Below are positions 8,119 to 16,567 of a DNA stretch of 54,260 nucleotides, one piece after another. Each line of letters opens with the position of its first letter. Positions within the stretch are counted from its first letter, which is position 1. Location: positions 1-54,260 of the forward strand of contig NZ_PDZL01000030.1 of assembly GCF_002735705.1 (NCBI RefSeq). The letters run 5' to 3'. The position numbers and the translations under genes are program-made. Origin of the DNA: Janthinobacterium sp. BJB426 (lineage in GTDB: Bacteria > Pseudomonadota > Gammaproteobacteria > Burkholderiales > Burkholderiaceae_D). Under the pieces are notes generated by a model, which ran no database searches, had not been told where the DNA came from, and saw only the letters and a program-made list of their open reading frames with translations.

Positions 8119-9020
8119 GCTTTATCGCCCAATAACTGATAAATGCTGGAAAAGTCCAGCGCGCCCGATCCCGCCTTGCTGTGCAAACTATATAAATTGC
8201 GCGACAAGGCGCCCAGCGGCACGCTCGCGCCGCTGGCCAAGGCGCTTTCCACGGCCAGGCCCAGGTCCTTCAGCATCAAATCGACGCCAAAGCCGCCCGT
8301 GTAGCCACGCGACGCGGGCACGTTCTCGGCCACGCCCGGACACGGGTTGTACACGTCCAGGGTCCAGTTGCGGCCCGAGCTTTTCGCCATCACGTCCGAC
8401 ACCACCTTTGGGTCCAGGCCATTGGCCACGCCCAGGCGTATCGCTTCGCTGGTGCCGATCATCAGTATCCCCAGCAGCATGTTGTTGCAGATCTTGACCG
8501 TCTGGCCGCAGCCCGAACCGCCCGCATGGAAGATGGCCTTGCCCATGACGTCCAGGTAAGGCCGCGCCGCCGCCAGCGCGGATTCTTCGCCGCCCACCAT
8601 GAAGGTCAACGTACCGTTGGTGGCGCCCGCCGTACCGCCTGAGACGGGCGCGTCCAGCATGGGCATGCCCTTTTCTTCGGCCGCGCGGCCCACCTGGCGC
8701 GCCGCCTCGGTGGAAATCGTCGAACAGTCGATCAGCAGGGTGCCGGGCCGCGCCTGCGCCAGGATGCCAGTCTCGCCCAAAGGGTTACCCAAATAAGCAC
8801 CCAGCACGTGGCGGCTGGCCGGCAGCATGGTGATGACGATGTCGGCCGCCTGGATCGCCGCGCCCTGATCATCGGACACGAGGCCGCCGCCATCGGCAAA
8901 CTGCCGCACGCTGGCCGGTACCAAATCGAAGCCCGTGACGGCATGGCCGGCCCGCACGAGGTTTTGCGCCATGGGCAGCCCCATGTTGCCCAGGCCGATG
9001 AAAACGATATTGGTGCTCAT
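8115..9020 (-). CDS. mmsB: 3-hydroxyisobutyrate dehydrogenase
   Basis: NAD-dependent oxidation of 3-hydroxyisobutyrate to methylmalonate semialdehyde in valine breakdown. The 301-residue protein begins with the Rossmann motif FIGLGNMGLPMAQNLVRAGH, has the family substrate motif DAPVSGGTAGATNGTLTFMVGG (about 123-144) and the catalytic Lys in GCGQTVKICNNMLLG. AAGGAGG precedes the ATG. It lies ten bases downstream of mmsA, whose product uses its semialdehyde product. Tartronate semialdehyde reductases are close relatives, but the neighbour makes MmsB the better call. Confidence 0.9.
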   Translation of the reverse strand: MSTNIVFIGLGNMGLPMAQNLVRAGHAVTGFDLVPASVRQFADGGGLVSDDQGAAIQAADIVITMLPASRHVLGAYLGNPLGETGILAQARPGTLLIDCSTISTEAARQVGRAAEEKGMPMLDAPVSGGTAGATNGTLTFMVGGEESALAAARPYLDVMGKAIFHAGGSGCGQTVKICNNMLLGILMIGTSEAIRLGVANGLDPKVVSDVMAKSSGRNWTLDVYNPCPGVAENVPASRGYTGGFGVDLMLKDLGLAVESALASGASVPLGALSRNLYSLHSKAGSGALDFSSIYQLLGDKA

Positions 9021-9030
9021 CGCCGCCTCC

Positions 9031-10545
9031 TTATTTCATCGAGATGGTGGTATTGACGCCGCTGCCGCCGTCGTCCGGGGCGAACCAGCGCGCCGTGACG
9101 GTCTTGGTCTGCGTCCAGAAGTACAAGGCTTGCTTGCCGTTCGGGCCCAGATCGCCCAGCTTCGACGCGCGCGAACCTGTGAAGCTGAAATAGGCGACAG
9201 GCACGGGTATGGCCACGTTGATGCCCACCTGGCCCACGTCGATCTCGTTCTGGAACTTGCGCCCCGCCCAGCCGGACGAGGTGAAGATCGAGGTGCCGTT
9301 GCCGTTCGGGTTGGCGTTGATGAAGGCGATGGCCTGGTCCAGCGTCTCCGTCTCGACCACGCACATGGCGGGCCCGAAGATTTCCTGCGTGTAGACGGAG
9401 TTCGAGGCTGCCACCTTCGAGAAAATCGTCGGCCCCATGAAGTTGCCGCCCTCGTAGCCGGCCACCTTGTGGCCGCGACCGTCGAGCAGCAGCTGCGCGC
9501 CTTCGTCCACGCCCGCCTGGATCAGCTTTTCCGCGCGCTGCATGGCCGCTTTCGAGACCATCGGCCCCAGGTCGGCATCGCGGTCGCTGCCCGGCCCCAC
9601 TTTCAACGCCTGCGAGCGGGCGACGATTTCCGGCAGCCAGGAGCGCGCCTCGCCCACCAGCACGACGACGGAATTGGCCATGCAGCGCTGGCCAGCCGCA
9701 CCGAAGGCCGCGCCGATCAGGTTATTGATCGCCTGCTCCTTGTTGGCGTCGGCCAGCACCACGCAATGGTTTTTCGCGCCCATCATCGATTGCGCACGCT
9801 TGCCCGATTCGCTGGCGCGACGGTACACATGCGTGCCCACGTGGGTAGAGCCGATGAAGGAGACGGCCTTGATGTCGGGATGGTCGCACAGCATGTTGAC
9901 GACGTCGGCGCCGCCATGCACGACGTTCAGCACGCCGGCCGGCAAGCCCGCCTGATACATCAGTTCGACCAGATACATCGACGAGGACGGATCCTGCTCC
10001 GACGGTTTCAAGACAAACGTATTGCCGCAGGCGATAGCGATGGGGAACATGAAGCACGGCAGCATGACGGGGAAATTGAAGGCCGTGATGCCGGCGCCTA
10101 CGCCCAGCGGCTGGTAGATATTGTAGACATCGACGCCGGTCGCCGCGTTTTCCGCGATCTCGCCCAGCTGCAGGGTGGCGATCGAGCACGCGTGCTCCAC
10201 CACTTCCAGGCCGCGCATCACCTCCCCTTCCGCGTCGGGCAAAGTCTTGCCGTGTTCGCGCGTGATCAGTTCAGCCAGAGTGGCGATGTTTTCGCGGATC
10301 AGGTGCTGGCACTTGAGCATGATGCGCATGCGCGCCGCCAGCGGGGTATTCCGCCAGCTCTTGAATGCCTCCTTGGCCGTGGCGACGGCCAGGTTGACTT
10401 CGTCCGGCGTGGAAAACGGCACCTTGGCGACGATTTCCTGTGTGGCCGGGTTGATGACGTCGCGCCATTCGGTGCTGGTCGAGGCGTGGTGCTTGCCGCC
10501 GATGTGCAGGGGGACGGCGGGAACTGAGGTGAGGGCTTGGTTCAT
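9031..10545 (-). CDS. mmsA: CoA-acylating methylmalonate-semialdehyde dehydrogenase
   Basis: Converts methylmalonate semialdehyde to propionyl-CoA with CoA and NAD, the last distinctive step of valine degradation. The protein has 504 residues and the aldehyde dehydrogenase fold: AFNFPVMLPCFMFPIAIACG, FVLKPSEQDP and FIGSTHVG motifs, with catalytic Cys288 in GAAGQRCMANSVVVLVG, the MmsA/IolA-type active-site sequence. The ATG at 10545 was chosen because it opens the conserved N terminus; the frame runs 39 codons further upstream into the preceding gene. It sits mid-operon between the binding-protein gene and mmsB. Confidence 0.93.
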   Translation of the reverse strand: MNQALTSVPAVPLHIGGKHHASTSTEWRDVINPATQEIVAKVPFSTPDEVNLAVATAKEAFKSWRNTPLAARMRIMLKCQHLIRENIATLAELITREHGKTLPDAEGEVMRGLEVVEHACSIATLQLGEIAENAATGVDVYNIYQPLGVGAGITAFNFPVMLPCFMFPIAIACGNTFVLKPSEQDPSSSMYLVELMYQAGLPAGVLNVVHGGADVVNMLCDHPDIKAVSFIGSTHVGTHVYRRASESGKRAQSMMGAKNHCVVLADANKEQAINNLIGAAFGAAGQRCMANSVVVLVGEARSWLPEIVARSQALKVGPGSDRDADLGPMVSKAAMQRAEKLIQAGVDEGAQLLLDGRGHKVAGYEGGNFMGPTIFSKVAASNSVYTQEIFGPAMCVVETETLDQAIAFINANPNGNGTSIFTSSGWAGRKFQNEIDVGQVGINVAIPVPVAYFSFTGSRASKLGDLGPNGKQALYFWTQTKTVTARWFAPDDGGSGVNTTISMK

Positions 10546-10571
10546 GTAAGGCTCCGTAAGGTATTCGATGG

Positions 10572-11789
10572 TTATTTCTTGACCAGGTTGCACGCCGCCG
10601 CATCCATAGTCTTGAACGCCTGGTCGGCGGGGATGGTGGACAGCACTTTCAGGTAATCCCATGCGCCTTTCGATTCGGCCGGGGTTTTCACCTGCACCAG
10701 GTACATATCGTGGATCACGCGGCCGTCGGGGCGGATCGAGGCGTTGTTCATGACGGCGTCCTTGATCGGCAGCTCGCGCATTTTCTGGGCGACGATTTTC
10801 GAATCGTCGCTCTTCGCGGCCGCCACCGATTTCAGGTAGTGGTAGACGCTCGAATACACGCCCGCCTGCACCATGGTCGGCTTGGCGCCCTTGTTGAGTG
10901 CCTCGAAGCGTTTCGCGAAGGCGCGGCTGCGGTCATCGAAATCCCAGTAAAAACCATCCGCGTAGACGAGGCCTTGGGCCGTTTCCAGGCCCAGCGCGTG
11001 CACGTCCGAGAGGAAAACGAGCAAGGCGGCCAGGCGCTGGTCCTTGCCGCTGCCGATGCGGAACTCGCGCGCCTGCTTGATGGCCGAGACCACGTCTGCG
11101 CCGCCGTTGGCCAGACCGATCACCTGTGCCTTGGAGCCTTGCGCCTGCACCAGGAAGGACGAGAAATCGGACGCGTTGAGCGGATGGCGCACGGCGCCCA
11201 GCACCGTGCCGCCATTGCGCTTGACGACTTCACTGGCGTCTTTTTCCAGCGAGTGGCCGAACGCGTAATCGACGGTGACGAAGTACCAGGATTTCTGACC
11301 CAGTTTCGTCAGCGCCGCCGCCGTGCCGGCCGCCTGCGAATAGGTATCGAACATCCAGTGGAAGCCGTTCGGCGAGCAGTCTTCATTCGTCAACCGCCCC
11401 GTGGCCGGGCCGCTGAACATGGCGATGCCGCCTTTCTCTTTCATCAGTTTTTGCACGGACAGGGCCACCGAGGAATTGGTCAGGTCGGCGATGGCGTCGA
11501 CCTTGTCGCGGTCTATCCATTCGCGCGCCTTGGAGGCGGCGATATCAGCCTTGTTCAAATGGTCAGCCGAGAGGATCTCGATCTTCATGCCCTTGCATTC
11601 GGCTTTCAGGCAATCCTCGACGGCCATCTGGCTGGCGACGACGGAGCCGCGCCCGCCCATGGCCGAATACGGCCCGGACATGTCGGTCAGGATGCCGACC
11701 TTGACGACGCCATCGGAAATTTGAGCGTGCGCGCCGCCAAAGGAAAGGGTGAGCGCCAGCGCGCCCATGGCCAGAACGGTTTTTTTCAT
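10572..11789 (-). CDS. ABC transporter substrate-binding protein, branched-chain amino acid type
   Basis: Periplasmic ligand-binding protein of 405 residues. The signal peptide (MKKTVLAMGALALTLSFGG, cut after AHA) is followed by a type I periplasmic-binding fold (Peripla_BP_6) with VKVGILTDMSGPYSAMGG, the usual LivJ-like start. AGGAGA precedes the ATG at 11789. No permease or ATPase gene is in the window, so it must work with transporter subunits encoded elsewhere. Being 26 bp upstream of mmsA, it plausibly binds valine, isobutyrate or a related acid; the ligand is inferred from context only. Confidence 0.85.
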   Translation of the reverse strand: MKKTVLAMGALALTLSFGGAHAQISDGVVKVGILTDMSGPYSAMGGRGSVVASQMAVEDCLKAECKGMKIEILSADHLNKADIAASKAREWIDRDKVDAIADLTNSSVALSVQKLMKEKGGIAMFSGPATGRLTNEDCSPNGFHWMFDTYSQAAGTAAALTKLGQKSWYFVTVDYAFGHSLEKDASEVVKRNGGTVLGAVRHPLNASDFSSFLVQAQGSKAQVIGLANGGADVVSAIKQAREFRIGSGKDQRLAALLVFLSDVHALGLETAQGLVYADGFYWDFDDRSRAFAKRFEALNKGAKPTMVQAGVYSSVYHYLKSVAAAKSDDSKIVAQKMRELPIKDAVMNNASIRPDGRVIHDMYLVQVKTPAESKGAWDYLKVLSTIPADQAFKTMDAAACNLVKK

Positions 11790-11873
11790 GCGTGTCTCCT
11801 GAGGGGTGAGGGTTTTTCTTATATGTATATCTGCATTCTGCATGTGTAAAAATAAGCATTCAAGTGAAATTCA

Positions 11874-11898
11874 TGCATAATTCCTTTGCAAAAATGCA
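11874..11898. promoter_or_regulatory. Candidate LysR operator in divergent promoter region
   Basis: The AT-rich 124-bp gap between the binding-protein operon and the LysR gene contains TGCAT and ATGCA separated by 15 bases, an inverted repeat close to the LysR start. Further TGCAT copies lie near 11832-11842. LysR regulators commonly bind such dyads between divergent genes. Tentative. Confidence 0.35.
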
Positions 11899-11913
11899 CA
11901 GAGAGGATCAGCC

Positions 11914-12831
11914 ATGCTCGATTGGGACAATGTACGGGTCTTCCTGGAACTGACGCGCAGCGCCGGCCTCGTCGATGCGGCGAAAAAGCTGGGCATCGAC
12001 CATTCCACCGTGTCGCGGCGCATGCGCAAGTTCGAGGAGCAGGTGGGCACGCAGCTGTTCGACCGCAACTACGTGGGCTACCAGCTGACGCCCGAAGGCC
12101 ACCGCCTGATGGAATATGCGGAAACCATGGAAAGCACGGTGTTTGCCGCCACCGAAGAACTGGGCGAACATAACCGGCTGCTGTCGGGCCAGGTGCGCCT
12201 GGGCGCCACCGAGGGCTTCGGCGCCATCGTGCTGGCGCCCCACCTGGCGCAGTTTTGCGGACGCTACCCGCACATCAGCGTGGACCTGATCGCCGTACCC
12301 CGTTTCGTCAGCCTGTCCAAGCGCGAGGCGGACGTGGCCATTTCCATCGAGCGCCCCCTGTCCGGCCCGTATGTGGTGACGAAGCTGTCCGACTACCGCC
12401 TGAAACTGTATGCCACACCCGCCTACCTGGGGCGCCACGCACCCATCACCAGCGTGGCGCAACTGGCGCAGCACCCCATCATCGGCTATGTGGACGATCT
12501 GGTCTTCAGTTCGGAACTGCGCTACATGGACAACGTGGCGCCCGACTCCCTGCGCGCCTTTCGCAGCACCAGCGTGATCGCCCAGTATCACGCGGCGCGC
12601 GCGGGCCAGGCGCTGGCGATCCTGCCCTGCTTCGTGGCGCAGCAGTCGAACGAACTGGTGCCCGTGCTCGACGGCGAGATCGACCTGCTGCGCGCCTTCT
12701 GGATGGTCTCGCCCAGTGAGCGGCGCAATATCGCCCGGGTCAGCGCCCTGTGGAACTACCTGCGCAGCGCCATCGATTTGAATCACGCCTACCTGATGGG
12801 CGAAACAGCCATGCCCAGTTGGCCTGCTTGA
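11914..12831 (+). CDS. LysR-family regulator, probably of the mms operon
   Basis: Transcription regulator of 305 residues. The N-terminal winged HTH (LIDWDNVRVFLEL-type start, then GLVDAAKKLGIDHSTVSRRM at about 17-36) is followed by the LysR effector-binding domain (GQVRLGATEGFGAIVLAPHL onward). GAGAGGA precedes the ATG. It is transcribed divergently from the binding-protein-mmsA-mmsB operon, the usual arrangement for a LysR activator and its target. The effector is unknown. The HTH reads DHSTVSRRMRKFEEQ, like the subgroup that regulates aldehyde or amino-acid catabolism. Confidence 0.88.
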   Translation: MLDWDNVRVFLELTRSAGLVDAAKKLGIDHSTVSRRMRKFEEQVGTQLFDRNYVGYQLTPEGHRLMEYAETMESTVFAATEELGEHNRLLSGQVRLGATEGFGAIVLAPHLAQFCGRYPHISVDLIAVPRFVSLSKREADVAISIERPLSGPYVVTKLSDYRLKLYATPAYLGRHAPITSVAQLAQHPIIGYVDDLVFSSELRYMDNVAPDSLRAFRSTSVIAQYHAARAGQALAILPCFVAQQSNELVPVLDGEIDLLRAFWMVSPSERRNIARVSALWNYLRSAIDLNHAYLMGETAMPSWPA

Positions 12832-12881
12832 GCAAGCCGCGGCGCGCTACACTGTCGCCACATACTAATTAGGAGAACGCC

Positions 12882-13412
12882 ATGCTGATGGATGCGAGCC
12901 AGGCTGTTTTGGTCATTGTCGACCTGCAAGGCCGCTTGATGCCGGCCATCCACGAGGCCGGCCTCGTGCTGGCGCAAAACCTGCGCCTGGCCAGGATCGC
13001 CCGCCTGCTTGACGTGCCCGTGCTGGGCACGGAACAAAACCGCCAGGGACTGGGGCCGAACGTGGAAGAGATCGCCGCCCTGTGCGAACGGACCCTGCAC
13101 AAGACGCATTTCGGCGCCTGTTTTGATGGCTTGCATAATATCTTGCCGCCCGGGCGCAAACAGATCGTCGTCACGGGGTGCGAAGCCCATGTATGCATGC
13201 TGCAGACGGCCGTTGGCCTGCTGGAACGCGATTACGACGTGATCATCGCCATCGATGCCGTCGGGTCGCGCCAGGGGGCCAGCCGCGATGCGGCGCTGGC
13301 CCGCCTGGACAAGCTCGGCGCCCATCTGGTGACGGTGGAGATGCTGGCCTTCGAATGGCTGCGCGATTGCAAGCACCCGCGTTTCCGCGAAGTGCTGGCA
13401 CTGATTAAATAG
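12882..13412 (+). CDS. Isochorismatase-family cysteine hydrolase
   Basis: Cytosolic alpha/beta hydrolase of 176 residues, closest in style to the YcaC-like group. The catalytic triad is visible: Asp14 in VIVDLQGRLMP, Lys74 in TLHKTHFGA and Cys105 in GCEAHVCMLQTAVGLL, with the cis-peptide VTG before it. AGGAGA precedes the ATG. It follows the LysR gene by 50 bp in the same direction. The substrate is not predictable from sequence; the family includes isochorismatases, nicotinamidases and many uncharacterised amidases. Confidence 0.85.
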   Translation: MLMDASQAVLVIVDLQGRLMPAIHEAGLVLAQNLRLARIARLLDVPVLGTEQNRQGLGPNVEEIAALCERTLHKTHFGACFDGLHNILPPGRKQIVVTGCEAHVCMLQTAVGLLERDYDVIIAIDAVGSRQGASRDAALARLDKLGAHLVTVEMLAFEWLRDCKHPRFREVLALIK

Positions 13413-13423
13413 CTGGCCCGCCT

Positions 13424-13437
13424 TTAATCCAGATCAA
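13424..13437 (+). promoter_or_regulatory. FNR/ANR-like box upstream of the 623-residue protein
   Basis: TTAATCCAGATCAA matches the FNR consensus TTGAT-N4-ATCAA at nine of ten positions. A possible -10 (TAGCTT, 13459-13464) would put the transcription start near 13471, so the box centre is about 41 bp upstream, the class II activator position. Suggests oxygen-linked activation of the gene starting at 13521. Confidence 0.45.
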
Positions 13438-13520
13438 GTCCATCGGCCATTCATTTGCTAGCTTGGTAACAGCGCCGCCATTCCGAGCGGCGCGCCGTCC
13501 ACATCAGCAAGGGAGCCATC

Positions 13521-15392
13521 ATGGCCTACATCCTGCGGGGCAAGCTGTGCGGCTTGATCTGTGCCGAGTGTCCTGAAGCCTTATCCCACGTCATCGTGCG
13601 CCTGTACCGGCCGCGCGAGTCGCAAAACGTCACGGCCCTGGCTGTGGCCAGCGCCAAGGAAACCTTCGCCATCCTCACGGACGAGGAAGTGCAGGCGAAA
13701 GCGCCCTTCCTACTGGCCGAAACGCGCACGGATGACGATGGCAACTTCAGCTTTACCCTGGAAGACGCTTACCAGGGCGAGGCCGTCGAAGTCGACATCC
13801 TGTGCCCTGCCGTGCCGCATTTGAAACCGGGGCCGAAAGATCCCGTGCCGTTGCAGTTCTCCCTCACCACCATCCAGCCCCGCTGGCGCCAGGTCGACAA
13901 TGATTTTCTCGCCGTCTGGGACTATTGCCTGCCGCAACGTTTCTGGTGCCTGGTGCGCGCCCGCTTCGGCGCCTGGACCATCTGCGGCCGATTGCGCACG
14001 TGCGACGCTCCCCACGCGCCGATCGCCGGCGCCACGGTGCGGGCCTTCGACGCCGACTGGCTGCAGGACGACGCGCTGGGCCAGGCCGTCACGGACGCCA
14101 GCGGGCGCTTCCGCATCGATTACCTGACGTCGGACTTCACCTTGACGCCCTTCTCTCCGTTCATCAACGTGGAATTCGCCAGCGGACCCGACGTGTATTT
14201 CACGGCGCAGCTGGGCAGCGTGACGATCCTGTCGGAAACGCAAGCGAACGGCCGCCAGCCGGGGCGCGAAAACGTGGGCCACTGCTTCTGCGTGGAACTC
14301 TGCTCGAAAGAAGTCTTGCCGCCCGACGTGGAAGGCGTCCCCCACTGGCAGCAGGTGGAAATCTTCGACATCCACCCGTTCCCCTCGCTGGCCGGCTTTT
14401 CCGCGCAAGGCTATGCAGGCGGCGCCGGCGCCTCGTACGTGTTCGCCGGCGGCGTCACCCTGAAGGGCAATTGCCCGCTGCGCAACAACGCCATCCCCGC
14501 CAACCCGCTCGAATACCGTTTCCTGATCGGCGAATGGTCCTGGCCCGGCGGCAGCGACGACCCGGCAGCCATCCCTTCGGTGGCGCCCGCCAGCCTGGCG
14601 CCGTTGACGCAAGTGCTCGGCACGCACGTCGGCTATGTGTTTTACACGAACGGACTGGGTCTTGGCGATTCGGCGCCCGTCATCATCGACGCGGGCGACT
14701 TGAAACCGGGTGGCTGGATACGGGTGGACGGCAAGCCCGTCACCGTGGACATGCGCGACGGCACGACGGCCATCGTCAACGTGGCGCCCAACATCTTCCT
14801 GCGCACGTTTGACTTGCTGACCGTGAATACACCGGCCATCACCAGCCTGCACCCGGCCAAGCTGCCGGGCGGCTTGCCCATCCTCGACGCTGGCCGCAGC
14901 CTGAGCGCGGCCGAGAGCGAACCGATACGCCGCTACCGCCTGGGCTTCGAGGTACGCGACGGCGTCAGCCTGGCGCTCGTGGCCACGGACGGGCTCGACT
15001 CCATCGTCTTCGACAACTCGCCCGTGATCGTGGCGCTGGACCTGGAAGAGCTGCGCAGCAATGCCTGCAACCCCATCGCGGGCGGCCTCGTACATATCCT
15101 GTACACGATCGACCATCCGCATCTGCGCTTCTTCAATATCACGATTTCCAACAACAACGGCATCACGCACCCGCCGCCACCGCTGCCGGCCGCCAGCTTC
15201 ACCCCGCCACCGCCACCGAGTAATTATCTGTTCCGTGGCGACGCGGGCGGGCCGCATTTATCAGGCAACAATGGCGGCTTCCCCGTCAACGTGGCGCTCG
15301 ATCCACCGTGCGCCTACAGGGTGGCGATCGGTTGGCAGACGCGGCATTACCTGGCGTCGGCGCACAGCATCGACAGGCTGTACTGCAAGTAG
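13521..15392 (+). CDS. Large protein of unknown function with carboxypeptidase-regulatory-like folds
   Basis: I do not recognise this 623-residue protein. AGGGAG before the ATG and uniform codon use support it as real. No signal peptide is visible. The N-terminal half has two beta-sandwich-like segments resembling transthyretin/carboxypeptidase-regulatory domains (TRTDDDGNFSFTLEDAY at about 70-86; PIAGATVRAFDADWLQDD with VTDASGRFRIDYLTSDF at about 168-212). Clustered cysteines occur (LCGLICAEC near the start; GHCFCVELCSKE near 255). A Pro-rich linker (HPPPPLPAASFTPPPPP) lies near residue 555. It ends eight bases from a convergent membrane-protein gene. Structural or cargo-like roles are possible; none is shown. 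Confidence 0.7.
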   Translation: MAYILRGKLCGLICAECPEALSHVIVRLYRPRESQNVTALAVASAKETFAILTDEEVQAKAPFLLAETRTDDDGNFSFTLEDAYQGEAVEVDILCPAVPHLKPGPKDPVPLQFSLTTIQPRWRQVDNDFLAVWDYCLPQRFWCLVRARFGAWTICGRLRTCDAPHAPIAGATVRAFDADWLQDDALGQAVTDASGRFRIDYLTSDFTLTPFSPFINVEFASGPDVYFTAQLGSVTILSETQANGRQPGRENVGHCFCVELCSKEVLPPDVEGVPHWQQVEIFDIHPFPSLAGFSAQGYAGGAGASYVFAGGVTLKGNCPLRNNAIPANPLEYRFLIGEWSWPGGSDDPAAIPSVAPASLAPLTQVLGTHVGYVFYTNGLGLGDSAPVIIDAGDLKPGGWIRVDGKPVTVDMRDGTTAIVNVAPNIFLRTFDLLTVNTPAITSLHPAKLPGGLPILDAGRSLSAAESEPIRRYRLGFEVRDGVSLALVATDGLDSIVFDNSPVIVALDLEELRSNACNPIAGGLVHILYTIDHPHLRFFNITISNNNGITHPPPPLPAASFTPPPPPSNYLFRGDAGGPHLSGNNGGFPVNVALDPPCAYRVAIGWQTRHYLASAHSIDRLYCK

Positions 15393-15400
15393 GGGCTGCA

Positions 15401-16564
15401 TCAGAAATAGCGCACCCAGGCCTGCGTTGAGGTTCGCTTGTAATTGGCAAACGCGCGGCAAGGGAAGTACAGCACGGGCATCAGCAGCAAGGCCAGCAGC
15501 CAGACTTGCCAGATGTGCTCGACGCCATAACGGGCACCGTGGTTGGCGCCCAGCACGGCCGTCAAGGTGAGGCCAATAGCCAGCAGCAGGTATAAATGCA
15601 GCAGATAGTAGAACATGGGCGCGCCGCCAAAGGTGGCGCACGCCCGCGTGAACCAGTTATCGACGCTTTCCAGCCAGGCCAGGCCCAGCATACCCAGGCC
15701 CAGGGTGAACAGCAGGAAATCCAGCGATGGCGGGTACTTGGTGAAGTTGAGCACGCTCATGACCGTACGCACGGCCGTGTCGCCCGCCACCCACGGCAGG
15801 GTTTCGCCATAGATATTGAAGCCGCGCAACACGGCCAGCAGCAGCAAACTGCCCGCGCCCAGCGCCAGCAGCCGGCGACGACGGTTCTCCGGCGAACGGC
15901 TGCGCGCATACAGGGGGCCGGCCGCATAGCCGAGCACGATCACGCCTATCCACGGCAGCAGCGGATAGCTGACCTTGATCTTCATGGCGCCGTCCGCCAC
16001 CAGGTAACCGCGCTGCAGCAATACCGTCAGAACGTAATAGGCAAAGCTGCCCTCTTCCGCGCGCAAGCCTGTCAACAGATGCTGTCCCGCAACAATCGCC
16101 ACACCGAGCAGCACCAATATTTTCAATGGAAATTTGTGCAGCACGGCCAGCGCCATCATGGCCAGGCCGATGACCCAGATCACCTGCAGATACAGCACGG
16201 CCGGCGGAAACGCCCCGCTCCAGGCGAAGTTGACGAACACCAGTTCCAGCACGACCAGCAGCAAGCCCCGCTTGAACAGGAAACCGCTGGCGCTGCGCGG
16301 TCCGGCAGCCGGATGCGCATACAGCCAGGCAGACAAGCCTGTCAGGAAAACGAACATGGGCGCGCAGACATGGGCGGCCAGGCGCGTGAAGAACAGGGCA
16401 GGATCGACGCTGGCCACATCCATCGGGTCGCTGACCTGGTGGTGTAAAAAGACCGTTTCGCGCACATGGTCGAACAGCATGATCAGCATGACGAGGCCGC
16501 GCAGCACGTCGATAACGGCGATGCGGGTACGCAGGGTGGAAGATGTAATCAATGTCATCGTCAT
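15401..16564 (-). CDS. DUF1624 / HGSNAT-like multi-pass membrane protein
   Basis: Inner-membrane protein of 387 residues with about ten hydrophobic segments. The N-terminal RIAVIDVLRGLVMLIMLFDH is the signature of DUF1624 (heparan-alpha-glucosaminide N-acetyltransferase catalytic-like) proteins, with the invariant DxLRG and a downstream His in the first helix. Such proteins are thought to move acyl groups across the membrane. It starts three bases after the stop of the TonB receptor gene, so it is probably the second gene of the Fur-controlled unit. A role in modifying or releasing a siderophore is conceivable but unproven. Confidence 0.8.
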   Translation of the reverse strand: MTMTLITSSTLRTRIAVIDVLRGLVMLIMLFDHVRETVFLHHQVSDPMDVASVDPALFFTRLAAHVCAPMFVFLTGLSAWLYAHPAAGPRSASGFLFKRGLLLVVLELVFVNFAWSGAFPPAVLYLQVIWVIGLAMMALAVLHKFPLKILVLLGVAIVAGQHLLTGLRAEEGSFAYYVLTVLLQRGYLVADGAMKIKVSYPLLPWIGVIVLGYAAGPLYARSRSPENRRRRLLALGAGSLLLLAVLRGFNIYGETLPWVAGDTAVRTVMSVLNFTKYPPSLDFLLFTLGLGMLGLAWLESVDNWFTRACATFGGAPMFYYLLHLYLLLAIGLTLTAVLGANHGARYGVEHIWQVWLLALLLMPVLYFPCRAFANYKRTSTQAWVRYF

Positions 16565-16567
16565 CGC

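Noticed and set aside
8935..10527. 530-codon plus-strand frame opposite mmsA
   Set aside because: The minus-strand frame is a clear MmsA; the plus-strand translation matches no family.
13710..15257. 515-codon minus-strand frame opposite the unknown 623-residue protein
   Set aside because: Arg/Val/His-rich shadow without ribosome-binding site; the plus-strand frame has AGGGAG and coherent domains.
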